Assembly (NCBI GenBank): GCA_026707045.1
Contig: JAPOXO010000034.1
Span: forward strand, 1-41,692
Reading direction: 5' to 3'
Length of the DNA stretch: 41,692 nucleotides
Source: Gammaproteobacteria bacterium
GTDB lineage: Bacteria; Pseudomonadota; Gammaproteobacteria; Pseudomonadales; Azotimanducaceae
Shown: piece by piece, positions 1-9,153 of the stretch
Layout of the letters: each line of letters starts with the position of its first letter
How positions within the stretch are numbered: the first letter of the stretch is position 1
Notes under the pieces: generated by a model
Database searches by the model: none
What the model was told of the DNA's origin: nothing
What the model saw: the letters and a program-made list of their open reading frames with translations, nothing else
Translations under genes and position numbers: made by a program

Positions 1-2
1 CT

Positions 3-338
3 GAATTCAACGCGGGCTGGATTGCACACTGGTTGGATAGAGTCGACCAGGGTCTCCAACGTGAGTACAGAAACAAGAGCGAACCTCACAAGGGTGCGTC
101 TCCACACGAGATTTGGAAGCGACAATTCTACGCCACGATTGAAGATGACCGTCCGGCATTGGCGACACGAGACTTGATTGGTGTGGACAATTTGATGTGG
201 GGCTCCGACTACCCGCATACGGACTCCACCTGGCCCTGCTCACTGGAAGTTCTTGATGAACTGTTTGAAGGGATAGAACTTTCAGATCGTAATAAGATTA
301 CGCGCGAGAACGTCAAGAATCTCTACGGCATCAATTAG
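3..338 (+). CDS. Amidohydrolase family 2 protein, C-terminal part (cut by window start)
   Basis: The reading frame is already open at the window edge and ends with TAG, so only the last ~111 codons are seen. The segment GVDNLMWGSDYPHTDSTWP is the typical end of the amidohydrolase-2 (TIM-barrel metal-dependent hydrolase) fold; the Asp in GSDYPH is the expected metal/catalytic aspartate. The end, TRENVKNLYGIN, fits the usual C-terminal helix. In this family substrates are often carboxylated aromatics or lactones, but the substrate cannot be read from this fragment. A TTG codon at 33 is not the true start, because homologous-looking coding (EFNAGWIAHW) precedes it. It lies 66 bp upstream of a transporter gene on the same strand and may share its transcript. 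Confidence 0.85.
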   Translation, partial: EFNAGWIAHWLDRVDQGLQREYRNKSEPHKGASPHEIWKRQFYATIEDDRPALATRDLIGVDNLMWGSDYPHTDSTWPCSLEVLDELFEGIELSDRNKITRENVKNLYGIN

Positions 339-404
339 ACCAACCGCTAGTCCGTCAGACGAGATCAAGTCCTTGATGAACTTCACCTTCTGGGTCTTTC
401 AATC

Positions 405-1778
405 GTGTTGATGTTGACGATTCTTGTGAGCTACCAAGCGTTGCTCATTGGAATCGGGCTTTGGGCAAAGCGACGAAGCGAAACCCACGATGACTTTCTC
501 ATTGGCGGCAGGAAAATGGGGGGTGTGGTTGCCAGCTTGTCGTATGCTGCTGGCGCATCATCTGCCTGGTCAATTCTCGGTCTCTCCGGCATTGCTTTTT
601 CAATTGGTGTTTCTGCAATCTGGCTCTTACCCGGAACGATTACCGGCCATATTGTCGCTTGGTTCTTCATCGCTCCCAGAATTCAAGCAGCAGCGGCGGA
701 ACGCAGGCATGTGACTTTGACTGATTTCCTTATCGATGGCTTGTCCGGCTGGCAGAGAAAGTCAGCAATCTTGATTGCAGGAATTGCTATCGTCTTCTGC
801 TTTTCGTTCTACATTGCCGCCCAATTTGACGGTGCTGGAACAGCACTTGCTCATGAGTTTTCCATTCCCACAGAGGTTGCGATTCTTGTCGGTGCAGCAG
901 TCATCCTTGTGTACACCTGCCTAGGAGGCTTTTGGGCGGTCAGTATCACGGATTCTCTGCAGGCTATTGTGATGCTGGTTGCAGCACTGATTCTTCCCGT
1001 TACAGCTCTTGTTACTCTTGGAGGACTTGGTCCGACTTTCAGCGCGCTTTCCGACGAACATTTGGCACTAACTAGTGGGAATGTCGGGTGGATGGCTGCA
1101 GGATTCCTGATCGGTATGGCATCCATTGGATTCGGTCCGCTGGGACAACCCCACATGCTCAATCGGATGATGGCACTTTCGGATCAAACTGCGCTCAATC
1201 GTGCTCGATTTGTTGCTCTGAGTTGGTTCGTAATTGTGCTCAGCGGCATGTTTCTCACAGGCTTGGCAGGACACGCGCTACTCGGAGAATTTTTGGGAGA
1301 CCCTGAAGAGCTTGTGTTTCAATTAGCGGCAGAACTACTTCCAGCACTAGCAGGTGCTATATTGGTGGTCGCAGTGCTTTCCGCAGTGATGTCGACTGCC
1401 GATAGTCAGCTGCTCGTCGCAGCTGGAGTTGCTTCACACGATCTTGGGCAATCTAACTCAAGAATCTGGGTAGTTGCAATCGGCATTGCAGCCGTGGCAC
1501 TCGCACTGCTGCTTTCAGAATCAATATTCTCTCGTGTCCTGTTTGCATGGAACGCTCTCGGAGCTACATTTGGTCCTCTGGTACTTCAACGCTGCATGCG
1601 AAGACCTATCCATGAGAATGCTGTACCGATTGCCATGGCGATCGGGTTTGTATTGACCGTTTTGTTCTATTCTCTGCCAAACACGGTTGGGGATATTGCG
1701 GAACGTGTTATTCCATTCGTCACCGGATGGCTAGTGCTTTGGTTCTATCCCAAATCACGAGACAAACGACCAGATTGA
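405..1778 (+). CDS. Sodium:solute symporter (SSS family)
   Basis: A 457-residue polytopic membrane protein of the sodium:solute symporter superfamily (PutP/PanF-like), expected to import a small organic solute with sodium across the inner membrane. Diagnostic features are the early DFLIGGRKMGG segment after the first helix, SYAAGASSAWSILGLSG in the second helix (conserved unwound helix of the LeuT fold), YTCLGGFWAVSITDSLQA in the middle, and SAVMSTADSQLLVAAG, the sodium-site region near the last core helices. About 12-13 hydrophobic segments are visible. Length is slightly short of the usual 480-520. The start is uncertain: GTG at 405 or ATG at 411, neither with a clear ribosome site. The substrate is unknown; the upstream amidohydrolase suggests a linked catabolic substrate. 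Confidence 0.88.
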   Translation: MLMLTILVSYQALLIGIGLWAKRRSETHDDFLIGGRKMGGVVASLSYAAGASSAWSILGLSGIAFSIGVSAIWLLPGTITGHIVAWFFIAPRIQAAAAERRHVTLTDFLIDGLSGWQRKSAILIAGIAIVFCFSFYIAAQFDGAGTALAHEFSIPTEVAILVGAAVILVYTCLGGFWAVSITDSLQAIVMLVAALILPVTALVTLGGLGPTFSALSDEHLALTSGNVGWMAAGFLIGMASIGFGPLGQPHMLNRMMALSDQTALNRARFVALSWFVIVLSGMFLTGLAGHALLGEFLGDPEELVFQLAAELLPALAGAILVVAVLSAVMSTADSQLLVAAGVASHDLGQSNSRIWVVAIGIAAVALALLLSESIFSRVLFAWNALGATFGPLVLQRCMRRPIHENAVPIAMAIGFVLTVLFYSLPNTVGDIAERVIPFVTGWLVLWFYPKSRDKRPD

Positions 1779-1826
1779 GAACACTGCGGTCTCGGCCGTA
1801 CAGCCAATTCAACTTTCTGACTTGAC

Positions 1827-3203
1827 ATGAACTCGCAGCAATTGGAAGACTCGAATCTTGAACTTATAAGTACCTTGAATTCGCTTCCCGGCGTTTCAAG
1901 CTGTGAAGTACGCCCTTCAATAACATCCAGATCAAACGACATTTTCGAATTTCAAGTTTCAATCCAATTCGCTCAAGATTCCAATGGAACGGCCGAGCGC
2001 CTTCTCGTACTTTATGCAGCCGAACGGACGAAATCTCGTGTTGATCTGAAATCGAGCAATCTCTCAAATCCAAACTTGCTTCTGACTTGCAATCCTCGTA
2101 AAACCGAAGGACTCATCCGGGCACTCAGATATGCTTCGGAGTTGGACATGTCAGATCGGCCCTCTGGCAAAGTAATTAGACATGGAAACGTCCCGATACC
2201 GATTCTTTTGAACCATTGCTTAGCCGCGTTTGCGAGAGACTATGCAGAGGAATCGGGAATAAGAGATCTTCCTAGTCTCCCAGTATGGTCCAATCTGCTG
2301 CGAGTACTGCGAAAAGACCCAATTCCTCAAAAAGATGTAAACAAACGAGCGATCATTGCCACCAGAACTCGAAAGGTGGTACTCAGGGAGTGTGAAGTTC
2401 TTGGTTGGGTCGAAACTCTGCGCAAAACCTCTCCTCGAACTTCTGTGTTTGTAAAGCTTACGACCGAGGGGACTAGAGCAAGTCAGATTGCTGAAGCAAG
2501 AATTAAGTCAGTCGAAAAACGATGGAAGCACACCTACACGAACGTCTATGACCAACTCTATTCGGCACTGGGCAAAGTTGTCAGAGGGTTCGACCTAAAG
2601 TATCCGTACTACATCACGGGCTATGGCCCGGCAGACGATGGATTGACCGGAGGAGCCTATCTTCCCGCGGAAGAAGGTCCTCCGCCCATACCCGCTCGAG
2701 GAGAAGAATGGCCAGTCGTTCTTAGAAACTCCCATGGAGAATCGACCAAAATGCCGTTATCCGCCCTCTTGTCTCAAGCATTGGCTGGTTTTGCTATCGA
2801 ATATGAAATGGAGAATCTGGGTCGCTTGGGGCACATCTTGACTCTCTATCGCTACATCGGCAACGATGGAGTTTCGCTTAAGGCGGTTCGAAATGCCGGT
2901 GGCATTACTGGAAATGGTCGATCACTTCACGAAAGACATATGAACATCGTGCTAGAACCTGGAAGAACCTCCGACAACTCCCGAACCGTTTACCTCACTC
3001 CAAAATCAAGACGTGCGAGAGACTCCTATTTGTACTTAGTTCACGACCTCGAATTACGATGGCGTGGTAAGTACGGAGCTAATGTCATGAATGACATGAG
3101 ACGGGCTTTGGAATCACTCAGCGAGGACTGGCCAGAATGCCTTCCCGATTATCCAAACACAACTAACTGGATGATGCCTTGGTTTCGACCCTACACAGTT
3201 TGA
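1827..3203 (+). CDS. Internally duplicated winged-helix (MarR-like) protein, unknown function
   Basis: A 458-residue soluble protein that I do not recognise by name. It contains two related units. Unit 1 is about residues 123-255 and unit 2 about 309-434. Each opens with a similar helix (LLNHCLAAFARDYAEESG versus LLSQALAGFAIEYEMENLG), has a beta-wing-like strand pair ending V-x-LT-x-x-x (VFVKLTTEGTRA versus TVYLTPKSRRA), and closes with a long helix containing RW (VEKRWKHTYTN versus LELRWRGKYGA). That pattern of helices, wing and closing helix resembles the MarR winged-helix fold, so DNA binding as a single-chain pseudo-dimer is plausible. Residues 1-110 form a separate, unassigned domain. 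It lies 48 bp after the symporter on the same strand and could regulate it. Fold assignment is inference from motif layout only. Confidence 0.7.
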   Translation: MNSQQLEDSNLELISTLNSLPGVSSCEVRPSITSRSNDIFEFQVSIQFAQDSNGTAERLLVLYAAERTKSRVDLKSSNLSNPNLLLTCNPRKTEGLIRALRYASELDMSDRPSGKVIRHGNVPIPILLNHCLAAFARDYAEESGIRDLPSLPVWSNLLRVLRKDPIPQKDVNKRAIIATRTRKVVLRECEVLGWVETLRKTSPRTSVFVKLTTEGTRASQIAEARIKSVEKRWKHTYTNVYDQLYSALGKVVRGFDLKYPYYITGYGPADDGLTGGAYLPAEEGPPPIPARGEEWPVVLRNSHGESTKMPLSALLSQALAGFAIEYEMENLGRLGHILTLYRYIGNDGVSLKAVRNAGGITGNGRSLHERHMNIVLEPGRTSDNSRTVYLTPKSRRARDSYLYLVHDLELRWRGKYGANVMNDMRRALESLSEDWPECLPDYPNTTNWMMPWFRPYTV

Positions 3204-3324
3204 ATCCAGAAATTCACAACAATCCCTGTCGTGAAGCAGCACAATCAACCCAAACTTGACTCACAAATTGGAATCAACATACTTCATTGGATGGGCGTCT
3301 AACAAAAAGCAATCTCGGCCTTCG

Positions 3325-4404
3325 ATGAAAAATCTATTTCTGACTCTGACAATTGCCTTAGTCCTTTCTCAATTGTCAGGATGCATGGCAGTTTTCAAGT
3401 TAATCCAATCCGAAGCTACGATCACGCACCAACTCGACGACCTAGTTGTCATGAAAACTGCTAGGTCTCTATTGAGACGGGACCGTGGACTAATCTTCGA
3501 GATTTGTAAGACTTTCTACAAGAGCTATCAAGATGTCTTTGATGTAATTATTGTCGTCTCCAACATACCAAAGGATGTGTTTGACAATAGCAAGATTGGC
3601 TACCACGGAGCGATGGCTACCGTGCGTAACGTAGAAATTGGAACAGGGGCATCACAGTTTGACCATGGAGATATGTTTTTCTCTCGAAACTCTTTACGCG
3701 GTGTTATGCATCTTCCATCAGCCAATCTTCTGATGGGCGGACCAAGCCTTCATGAGTTCATGCATCTCTGGGTAGTAGACAGAGAAGTGATACCGACCGT
3801 TTTAGAGGCCCATTGGGGGTTTAGTAGTGTGCATGGCCAGCTTGGCGGGTTTGACCTGGACAATCTTGTCGATCTAGGGGAGGGCAAGTATTCAGCAGGT
3901 GTTTTTGGGATCAATGCAAACTTTGGGAATTCATTACCTTACGCGCCTCTCGAGCTCTATCTGGCAGGATGGATTGCAGCTGAAGAAGTACCTGACATTT
4001 GGGTAGCTGAAGACGGGGAGTATCAATTCGAAGTGGATCCGAGCAATCGAGACAAGAAGAAAATACAACAAGGACCCGATGGATCGCCGATATTCACGGC
4101 AACCAATACATCGATTTGGAGTATTGATCAAATTGTTGATGTTCTTGGCGAACGGATTCCCAACGTTAGAGATTCACAGAAAGAGTTTCGAGTCGCGGTC
4201 GTGCTCGTCGGAAACGAAGACTTTCCTGTGACGGACGAAGACATAGAATTTCTAAGGACTCAAGTAGCTTTATTTTCTTCGAAGAGCAGCCTGCGTACAT
4301 CAAAAGAACCAGGTATGTACAACTTTTGGGATGCGACTGGCGGAAGGGCCTCAATCCACACAGACGGGCTTAACGATCTTCAACGTCACCCGGAATACAA
4401 CTAA
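3325..4404 (+). CDS. Putative zinc-metalloprotease-like lipoprotein (HExxH)
   Basis: A 359-residue protein. ATG 3325 is preferred over a TTG 69 bp upstream because it places a lipoprotein signal directly at the N terminus: MKNLFLTLTIALVLSQLSGC, with lipobox LSGC and the lipidated cysteine at residue 20. A zinc-binding type motif HEFMH occurs at residues 143-147 within GGPSLHEFMHLWVV, followed by EAHWGFSS about 14 residues later, which could supply a further ligand. A C-terminal segment YAPLELYLAGWIAAEEVP is likely structural. Expected location is the outer or inner membrane, facing the periplasm or outside. No named peptidase family is assigned; catalytic activity is an inference from the motif. 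Base composition resembles the neighbours. Confidence 0.72.
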   Translation: MKNLFLTLTIALVLSQLSGCMAVFKLIQSEATITHQLDDLVVMKTARSLLRRDRGLIFEICKTFYKSYQDVFDVIIVVSNIPKDVFDNSKIGYHGAMATVRNVEIGTGASQFDHGDMFFSRNSLRGVMHLPSANLLMGGPSLHEFMHLWVVDREVIPTVLEAHWGFSSVHGQLGGFDLDNLVDLGEGKYSAGVFGINANFGNSLPYAPLELYLAGWIAAEEVPDIWVAEDGEYQFEVDPSNRDKKKIQQGPDGSPIFTATNTSIWSIDQIVDVLGERIPNVRDSQKEFRVAVVLVGNEDFPVTDEDIEFLRTQVALFSSKSSLRTSKEPGMYNFWDATGGRASIHTDGLNDLQRHPEYN

Positions 4405-4524
4405 ATTGCACTAAAAGCTGGTCGAGATCGTCCGCAGAACCCGCTTTCTAATGAACCTTTACCATTATCTAACTGACATCTTATCCCTTATCGAGTTGAA
4501 ACGTCGAATCCTGTGCGGAGTGCC

Positions 4525-6378
4525 TTAATCGAGTGCTTTCGAGTCTGCAACTAGGAGGAATTTCTTTGCTTCTACAGTTTGCTCGCTAGTCAAGCGGTTC
4601 TCTTTCACTAGTACCATCGCCGCCTTTGACTTCACTTCGTTTGACGGAAAACGATTCATTGAGTTAAGCAATCCTTCGGGATCAGAAGTAGCCCACTGTG
4701 TAGCCACCGCTGTGTAGTACTCGATTCTTTGAGATTCCGGAACTTGCTGAACCATATCAAGCGCTTCTTCGGTAGAACCCTTGTGTACCAACGATGCTCC
4801 TACCTGAGAATACGCCTTCAGCCTCGTTAGACCTTCCCGCACTCGAGGAAGCAGCTCAATCGCCTGGTCCATATCCGTAAACGAGAGAGAGGCTATCACG
4901 CGCAACTCCATGCCAACTTCCATTCCAATTTCACCGTACCTCCAATGTGTGACTTTCCTCACCGGTTGAGCAAGAGCCGTGCTCATCGCAAGGTTCGGGT
5001 CTACCCGTATCAGATGAAGTAAGTTCTCATCTAACAACTGCGTTCTCAAGTCTTCTATTGCAGGCTCGTTCAGAATCCAGTCTAGTCCAGCTTTGTAATC
5101 TCGGTCGATCCAACTACTGGCAACGCCAGAAGCCGCCGCGGTCTTATTGGGACCGGCTTTCATGCCGGCGACCAGAATAGCTGCTTCTTTCGGAGAATCT
5201 TCAGCTATCTCCCTCAAAGCAGTTTCCACAGCTGAAGGTTGAACGAATTCAGGCAAAATATCGATGCTTTCCAGCACTTCCTGAGGTTTGAACCGACTCC
5301 ATTCTCGCACAACAGATTCCACCAAATCTCGTCGCTGAGTCTCATTCTCAATGTCTGAAACGGCGGCAAGTGCTGAATGAGGGTCTGACCTGGTCCAAAT
5401 GCGCAACACGCTCCCAACAATCTGGTTGTATTGATCATTCTCGATGGTTAATGCGTACCTAAAAGCACCTTCCGGATCGGTATCGGCAGCGACAGGAAGA
5501 GCTTGGCTAATCACTATCCTTCGTGCCTCCACGTTTGTTAGAGATTGGGCGATTTGATCCATTGCGCTCAATCCACTCTTCTTAACCCATGCACTTGCAA
5601 TTCGCGCAATGCTCCACATATGCACACCGTCGTCCTGCAATTCGATCGCAAGTTCATTCCATGCTTCTGCGGGGTTTTCAATTTCGTTTTCGATCCTGTG
5701 TTGCAGGATGGCCGCTACAGCAATCTTTTCGTTGCCAAGATCCTTGGCGATCGTACGAAGAACTTCATCAGATAGGTCGCTCCTCTCTTCTACGATTGCA
5801 CGCAATGCTGACTCTCTCCAGTTCTCGTCTAAAGTACCTGCGTGCGAAACAGCTTCCTCCAGATTTGACTGTGCCCATTCCCGAAAAATGCCTGCTACGA
5901 ACTGGCCAGGCCAATAGGACTCGGATTGCATTTCGAGAACAGTTGACAATGCTCGCTGTGGGTTGAGTTGGGCAAGCCGTTGAACGACTGACATGTGCCA
6001 TGTATGCCTAGCCGTGTTTGGGCGTACACCTTCTGTCTGGACAACCAGGCCAACGACCCTCTCTTCATCAGCAGCCGCTAAGAAATTGCGAAGTGCCAAG
6101 CCTCTTGCGAAAGAGCTCTTGATTTCATCCAGATCATCAAAACTTCTTATAGCCTCAATAGTTGGTGAAGGAGATCTCGAAAGTTCACTGGAATTGCCTC
6201 GTTCGAGAGCCACATTTTCGTTCACTTCAGCGGGGCTCGGTACTTTGAAATCGGCAATTTGATTGTTGGAGATGGGAGATAAGAGCAACCATGACACAAC
6301 ACTTGCGGAACCAATTCCGAGAATGAAAGTAAGTGCTAGGATCCCTACGAACTTGGCTCTCGATATCGAAAATTTCAT
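4525..6378 (-). CDS. Family A membrane-anchored alpha-solenoid protein, copy 1
   Basis: A 617-residue protein with a short basic N terminus, one transmembrane helix (about residues 11-33, ending WLLLSP), a Ser/Pro/Glu-rich linker to about residue 75, and then repeats of about 35 residues to the end. The repeat core is W-A-x-x-D-P-x-x-A, for example FREWAQSNLEEAV, LRIWTRSDPHSAL, VREWSRFKPQEVL, ATQWATSDPEGLL. Such paired-helix repeats resemble HEAT/TPR solenoids and should form a periplasmic protein-binding surface. The C terminus shares a signature with the other copies (LTSEQTVEAKKFL). It is nearly collinear with the next copy (6630-8501) over its whole length, indicating a relatively recent duplication. 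No catalytic motif is visible and no family name is recognised. No clear Shine-Dalgarno precedes ATG 6378. Confidence 0.85.
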   Translation of the reverse strand: MKFSISRAKFVGILALTFILGIGSASVVSWLLLSPISNNQIADFKVPSPAEVNENVALERGNSSELSRSPSPTIEAIRSFDDLDEIKSSFARGLALRNFLAAADEERVVGLVVQTEGVRPNTARHTWHMSVVQRLAQLNPQRALSTVLEMQSESYWPGQFVAGIFREWAQSNLEEAVSHAGTLDENWRESALRAIVEERSDLSDEVLRTIAKDLGNEKIAVAAILQHRIENEIENPAEAWNELAIELQDDGVHMWSIARIASAWVKKSGLSAMDQIAQSLTNVEARRIVISQALPVAADTDPEGAFRYALTIENDQYNQIVGSVLRIWTRSDPHSALAAVSDIENETQRRDLVESVVREWSRFKPQEVLESIDILPEFVQPSAVETALREIAEDSPKEAAILVAGMKAGPNKTAAASGVASSWIDRDYKAGLDWILNEPAIEDLRTQLLDENLLHLIRVDPNLAMSTALAQPVRKVTHWRYGEIGMEVGMELRVIASLSFTDMDQAIELLPRVREGLTRLKAYSQVGASLVHKGSTEEALDMVQQVPESQRIEYYTAVATQWATSDPEGLLNSMNRFPSNEVKSKAAMVLVKENRLTSEQTVEAKKFLLVADSKALD

Positions 6379-6629
6379 TTTTAAGTGTGATTGAGAAATG
6401 CTCGCATGTTTTATGTTTGTCGTGATGTGGTCAGTCCGTTGAGGTCATTGAATTAGCAAGGCACGCTATAGCAACTACCGATTTCATCAAAATGATTGTT
6501 GCTTTTCGTTGAGAGACTTGCGTTGTTCACAGAATTGGTTTGAAGAATACGTTACTACACATTCAACCTAAATCCATCTTTCAGAACACCCTTCTCGTCG
6601 TGTAGATGAACTTACACTATGCAGACCGA

Positions 6630-8501
6630 TCACCATTGTCTATATACGTTTGCTTCTCCCTCTTCCAGCGCTTTAGCATCTTTGTCCGTCAGAAATGAAT
6701 TAGCCTTTTCGACTTGCTCTTCTGATAGATTCTTGTGAAAACGGTTGGAACTCAGAATCATCATGGCTGCTCTCGACTTCACCTCACGAGACTGAAAACG
6801 GTTCATCGAATTTAGCAGTTGTTCAGGGTCTACTCCAGACCAAGCTCCGACCACCGACATATAGAATTCCGTTCGATCGGATTCGGGCAACTGACGATCC
6901 ATATCGAGTGCTTCTTCAATTTCTCCATCTCGAATCAACGCTCCACTTACATTTTTATATGCATGCAATTTGGTGAGACCCTCACGCACCTGAGGAAGTA
7001 GTTCTATTGCCGTATCTAAGTCGGAATAGGCCAGATTGCTAATGACCTGCAGTTCCATACCCACACCTTTATCCGTTGTGCCTCCGGATTCATCAATTGG
7101 TTGAGCGAGCGCCGTGTCCATAGCCAACTGCGGGTCGATCTGCGCAAGCCGATGGAGAGCCCCGCTCAGCATCTGTGGTTTGATCTCTTTGACTGCAGGT
7201 TCGTTCAGAATCCAACTGAGGGCTGCCTTATGGTCGTTGTACATCCAAGCATTAGCAACGCTCGATGCGGCTGAAATCTTTTGAGGACCAGATTCCATAC
7301 CTGCCACAATGCCAGCAGCCTCCATTGGAGAATCATCCGCTATCTTTCCTAATGCAGTTGAGAATGCTGCTGAATGAGTATGCTCAGGCAGTACATCGAT
7401 GCCTTCCAACAATTCTCGAGGCTTGTCATAGGCCCATGTCCAAACGACGGTTCGCTCCAATTCGGTGCGCAAGGACTTCTTTTGAACTTCAGAAGCAGCC
7501 GTTAGCGCAGCTTCCGGATCAGACCTTGCCCAATTACGCATGATGCCTTGAATCGTCGAGTTGTATGGGTCATTCTCAATAGTCAATGCATATGTGTATG
7601 CAGCTGCAGGATCGGTCTCCGCTACCTCACTTAGGACATAGCTAGTCACGATCCGCCGAGATTCCAGATTGGTTAGCGACTGTATGACTTGATCCATCAC
7701 ACCCAAACCGTCCTTCTCAATCCAGGCTGATGCCACACGGGCAATGCTCCACGCAAGCTGGGTGTCGTCTTGCAAGTCAATCGCAATTTCGTTCCACGCT
7801 TTCTCTGGGTTATCTAACGCGTTTTCAATTTTCTGGGCCGTGATGACTGCAATTGCAGCCTGCTCATTGCCAAGGTCTCGCGCGATGGATCGGAGAACAT
7901 TCTCCGAAAGATCCTTCCGTTCTGCCACGATGGCACGTAACACAGACTCCTTCCAGTCGTTGTCTATAGTTCGGGCATGTGCGACAGCCTCATCTAGATT
8001 CGAATGTGCCCATTCCCGAAATATGCTGGCAACGAATTGGCCCGGCCAAAAGGATTGAGATTCCATTTCGAGTACCTGTGACAGAGTTCGTTTCGGGTTA
8101 AGTTGAGCAAATCGTTGGACTATGGCCATTTGCATCTCATCCCTCCCAGGATCCTTCGACTGTGCCAGCAGCTGGGCAACCGTTGCTTCATCGGAGCTAG
8201 CCAAGAGGTTGCGGAAGACCACGCTCCGCTCAAATGCACTCTTGATTTGTTCGAGGTCGTCTAGAGACCTGATCGGAGACAGAGGAGGACTGGAAGAATC
8301 GAGGCTCTCCTTGGAAACGTTTTGCTCGAATTCCGCATCTTCCAAAGTCTCGGGCGTTATCGATGGGTTCACTTTTGCCGATTGGTTCTCTGCGTTGGGA
8401 GTTAGCAGCAAAAAGTACGCGCCGCTTGCAACTCCAAAACCTATTACGAATGCAAGAGCCAGCAGGGAATAGAAACTAGCATCAGATCTAGGTGTATTCA
8501 T
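6630..8501 (-). CDS. Family A membrane-anchored alpha-solenoid protein, copy 2
   Basis: A 623-residue paralogue of copy 1 with the same plan: transmembrane helix at residues 11-33 (ending YFLLLTP), acidic/Ser-rich linker, a conserved module beginning SLDDLEQIKSAFERS, then about eleven repeats. Repeats with the tryptophan include FREWAHSNLDEAV, MRNWARSDPEAAL, VWTWAYDKPRELL, ANAWMYNDHKAAL and VGAWSGVDPEQLL; others lack it (LSEVAETDPAAAY, LHRLAQIDPQLAM). The C-terminal signature NLSEEQVEKANSFL is present and is followed by a short tail. The helix-anchored, periplasm-facing topology is inferred from the single N-terminal hydrophobic segment preceded by few residues. It lies in a minus-strand tandem with the other copies, separated by about 250-280 bp, so each may have its own promoter. 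Confidence 0.85.
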   Translation of the reverse strand: MNTPRSDASFYSLLALAFVIGFGVASGAYFLLLTPNAENQSAKVNPSITPETLEDAEFEQNVSKESLDSSSPPLSPIRSLDDLEQIKSAFERSVVFRNLLASSDEATVAQLLAQSKDPGRDEMQMAIVQRFAQLNPKRTLSQVLEMESQSFWPGQFVASIFREWAHSNLDEAVAHARTIDNDWKESVLRAIVAERKDLSENVLRSIARDLGNEQAAIAVITAQKIENALDNPEKAWNEIAIDLQDDTQLAWSIARVASAWIEKDGLGVMDQVIQSLTNLESRRIVTSYVLSEVAETDPAAAYTYALTIENDPYNSTIQGIMRNWARSDPEAALTAASEVQKKSLRTELERTVVWTWAYDKPRELLEGIDVLPEHTHSAAFSTALGKIADDSPMEAAGIVAGMESGPQKISAASSVANAWMYNDHKAALSWILNEPAVKEIKPQMLSGALHRLAQIDPQLAMDTALAQPIDESGGTTDKGVGMELQVISNLAYSDLDTAIELLPQVREGLTKLHAYKNVSGALIRDGEIEEALDMDRQLPESDRTEFYMSVVGAWSGVDPEQLLNSMNRFQSREVKSRAAMMILSSNRFHKNLSEEQVEKANSFLTDKDAKALEEGEANVYRQW

Positions 8502-8783
8502 TTGTCGAAGCGACGAGATGGACTATCTGAATGTTATGCGTTTGTTTTTCCCCCGTCAAATCGCCGAATTCTGCTCAAAAAAGGTGACTGACCTTGTAAA
8601 TTTGCAACGGATCTCGAGTCTCAAACCAGCCAACGTTATGGAGCGAAGTGCCACTACCTACGACTCTTGCTCAAATCGAGTACAACTATAGCGGAAAGAC
8701 GGAATTTGGCTAGACAATAGCAATTTCCGACTACCAGCATTGTTCGGGCGACTGATCGATTGGTCTAACAGGTCGAACATATG

Positions 8784-9083
8784 CTATTCGTCCGTAGCAA
8801 CCACCAGGTCTCGAAGTATCAGATCACGGTCGAACGGGCTCTGAATCTGTTCGATGTAGCTGAAATTCCCCGAGGCGGGATTCAAGGTGTTCCAAGTTGA
8901 AGTTTGACTCTGCTTACTATTCGCCCAGCCACTTGGGGTAATCACATCATGTGGTCGATCTACCGAGTCGCTTTGCCCTCGATCTAAGAACAGCCAAAAG
9001 ACAGCACATGTAAGACCAATACCGCCAAGAATTGTGTGAGTTGGGAGCACGTAGAACCAAGTTTGTGTTTTAGCAAAGTTCAT
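8784..9083 (-). pseudogene. Truncated family A copy (relic, copy 3)
   Basis: A 99-codon frame carrying only the N-terminal part of a family A protein: transmembrane helix (residues 11-33, CAVFWLFLDR, closest to CAVWWLFLNP of the 9154-10986 copy), linker, and the start of the conserved module (YIEQIQSPFDRDLILRDL). It stops with TAG exactly where the full copies continue with A-R-V or a similar sequence. Translating past the stop in frame gives HMFDLLDQSISRPNNAGSRK, which can be aligned with RVNHLLSESIELPIDSHSRE of the neighbouring copy, so coding homology continues for about 25 codons and then vanishes. This supports a once longer gene that suffered a nonsense change and a 3' deletion. A functional membrane peptide of 99 residues is still possible. 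Confidence 0.75.
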
Positions 9084-9107
9084 TTTTAAATTTGCTGGGT
9101 ATTGGGT

Positions 9108-9122
9108 CTAATGAAATGCTAT
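9108..9122. repeat. Shared 15-base leader element upstream of family A copies (unit 1)
   Basis: The 15-base string ctaatgaaatgctat lies 25 bp upstream of the truncated family A copy. It recurs with one difference (ctaatgaagtgctat) at 11011-11025, 25 bp upstream of the 9154-10986 copy. The equal spacing shows that the duplicated unit included 5' flanking DNA, possibly a promoter or regulator site. Confidence 0.6.
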
Positions 9123-9153
9123 GCACCTGTACCTCAATGGTCGAACAGACGAC

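Noticed and set aside
5545..5966. Plus-strand open frames inside family A copy 1, and similar ones inside copies 2 and 4
   Set aside because: They lie antisense to well supported coding with conserved protein motifs and show no protein features of their own.
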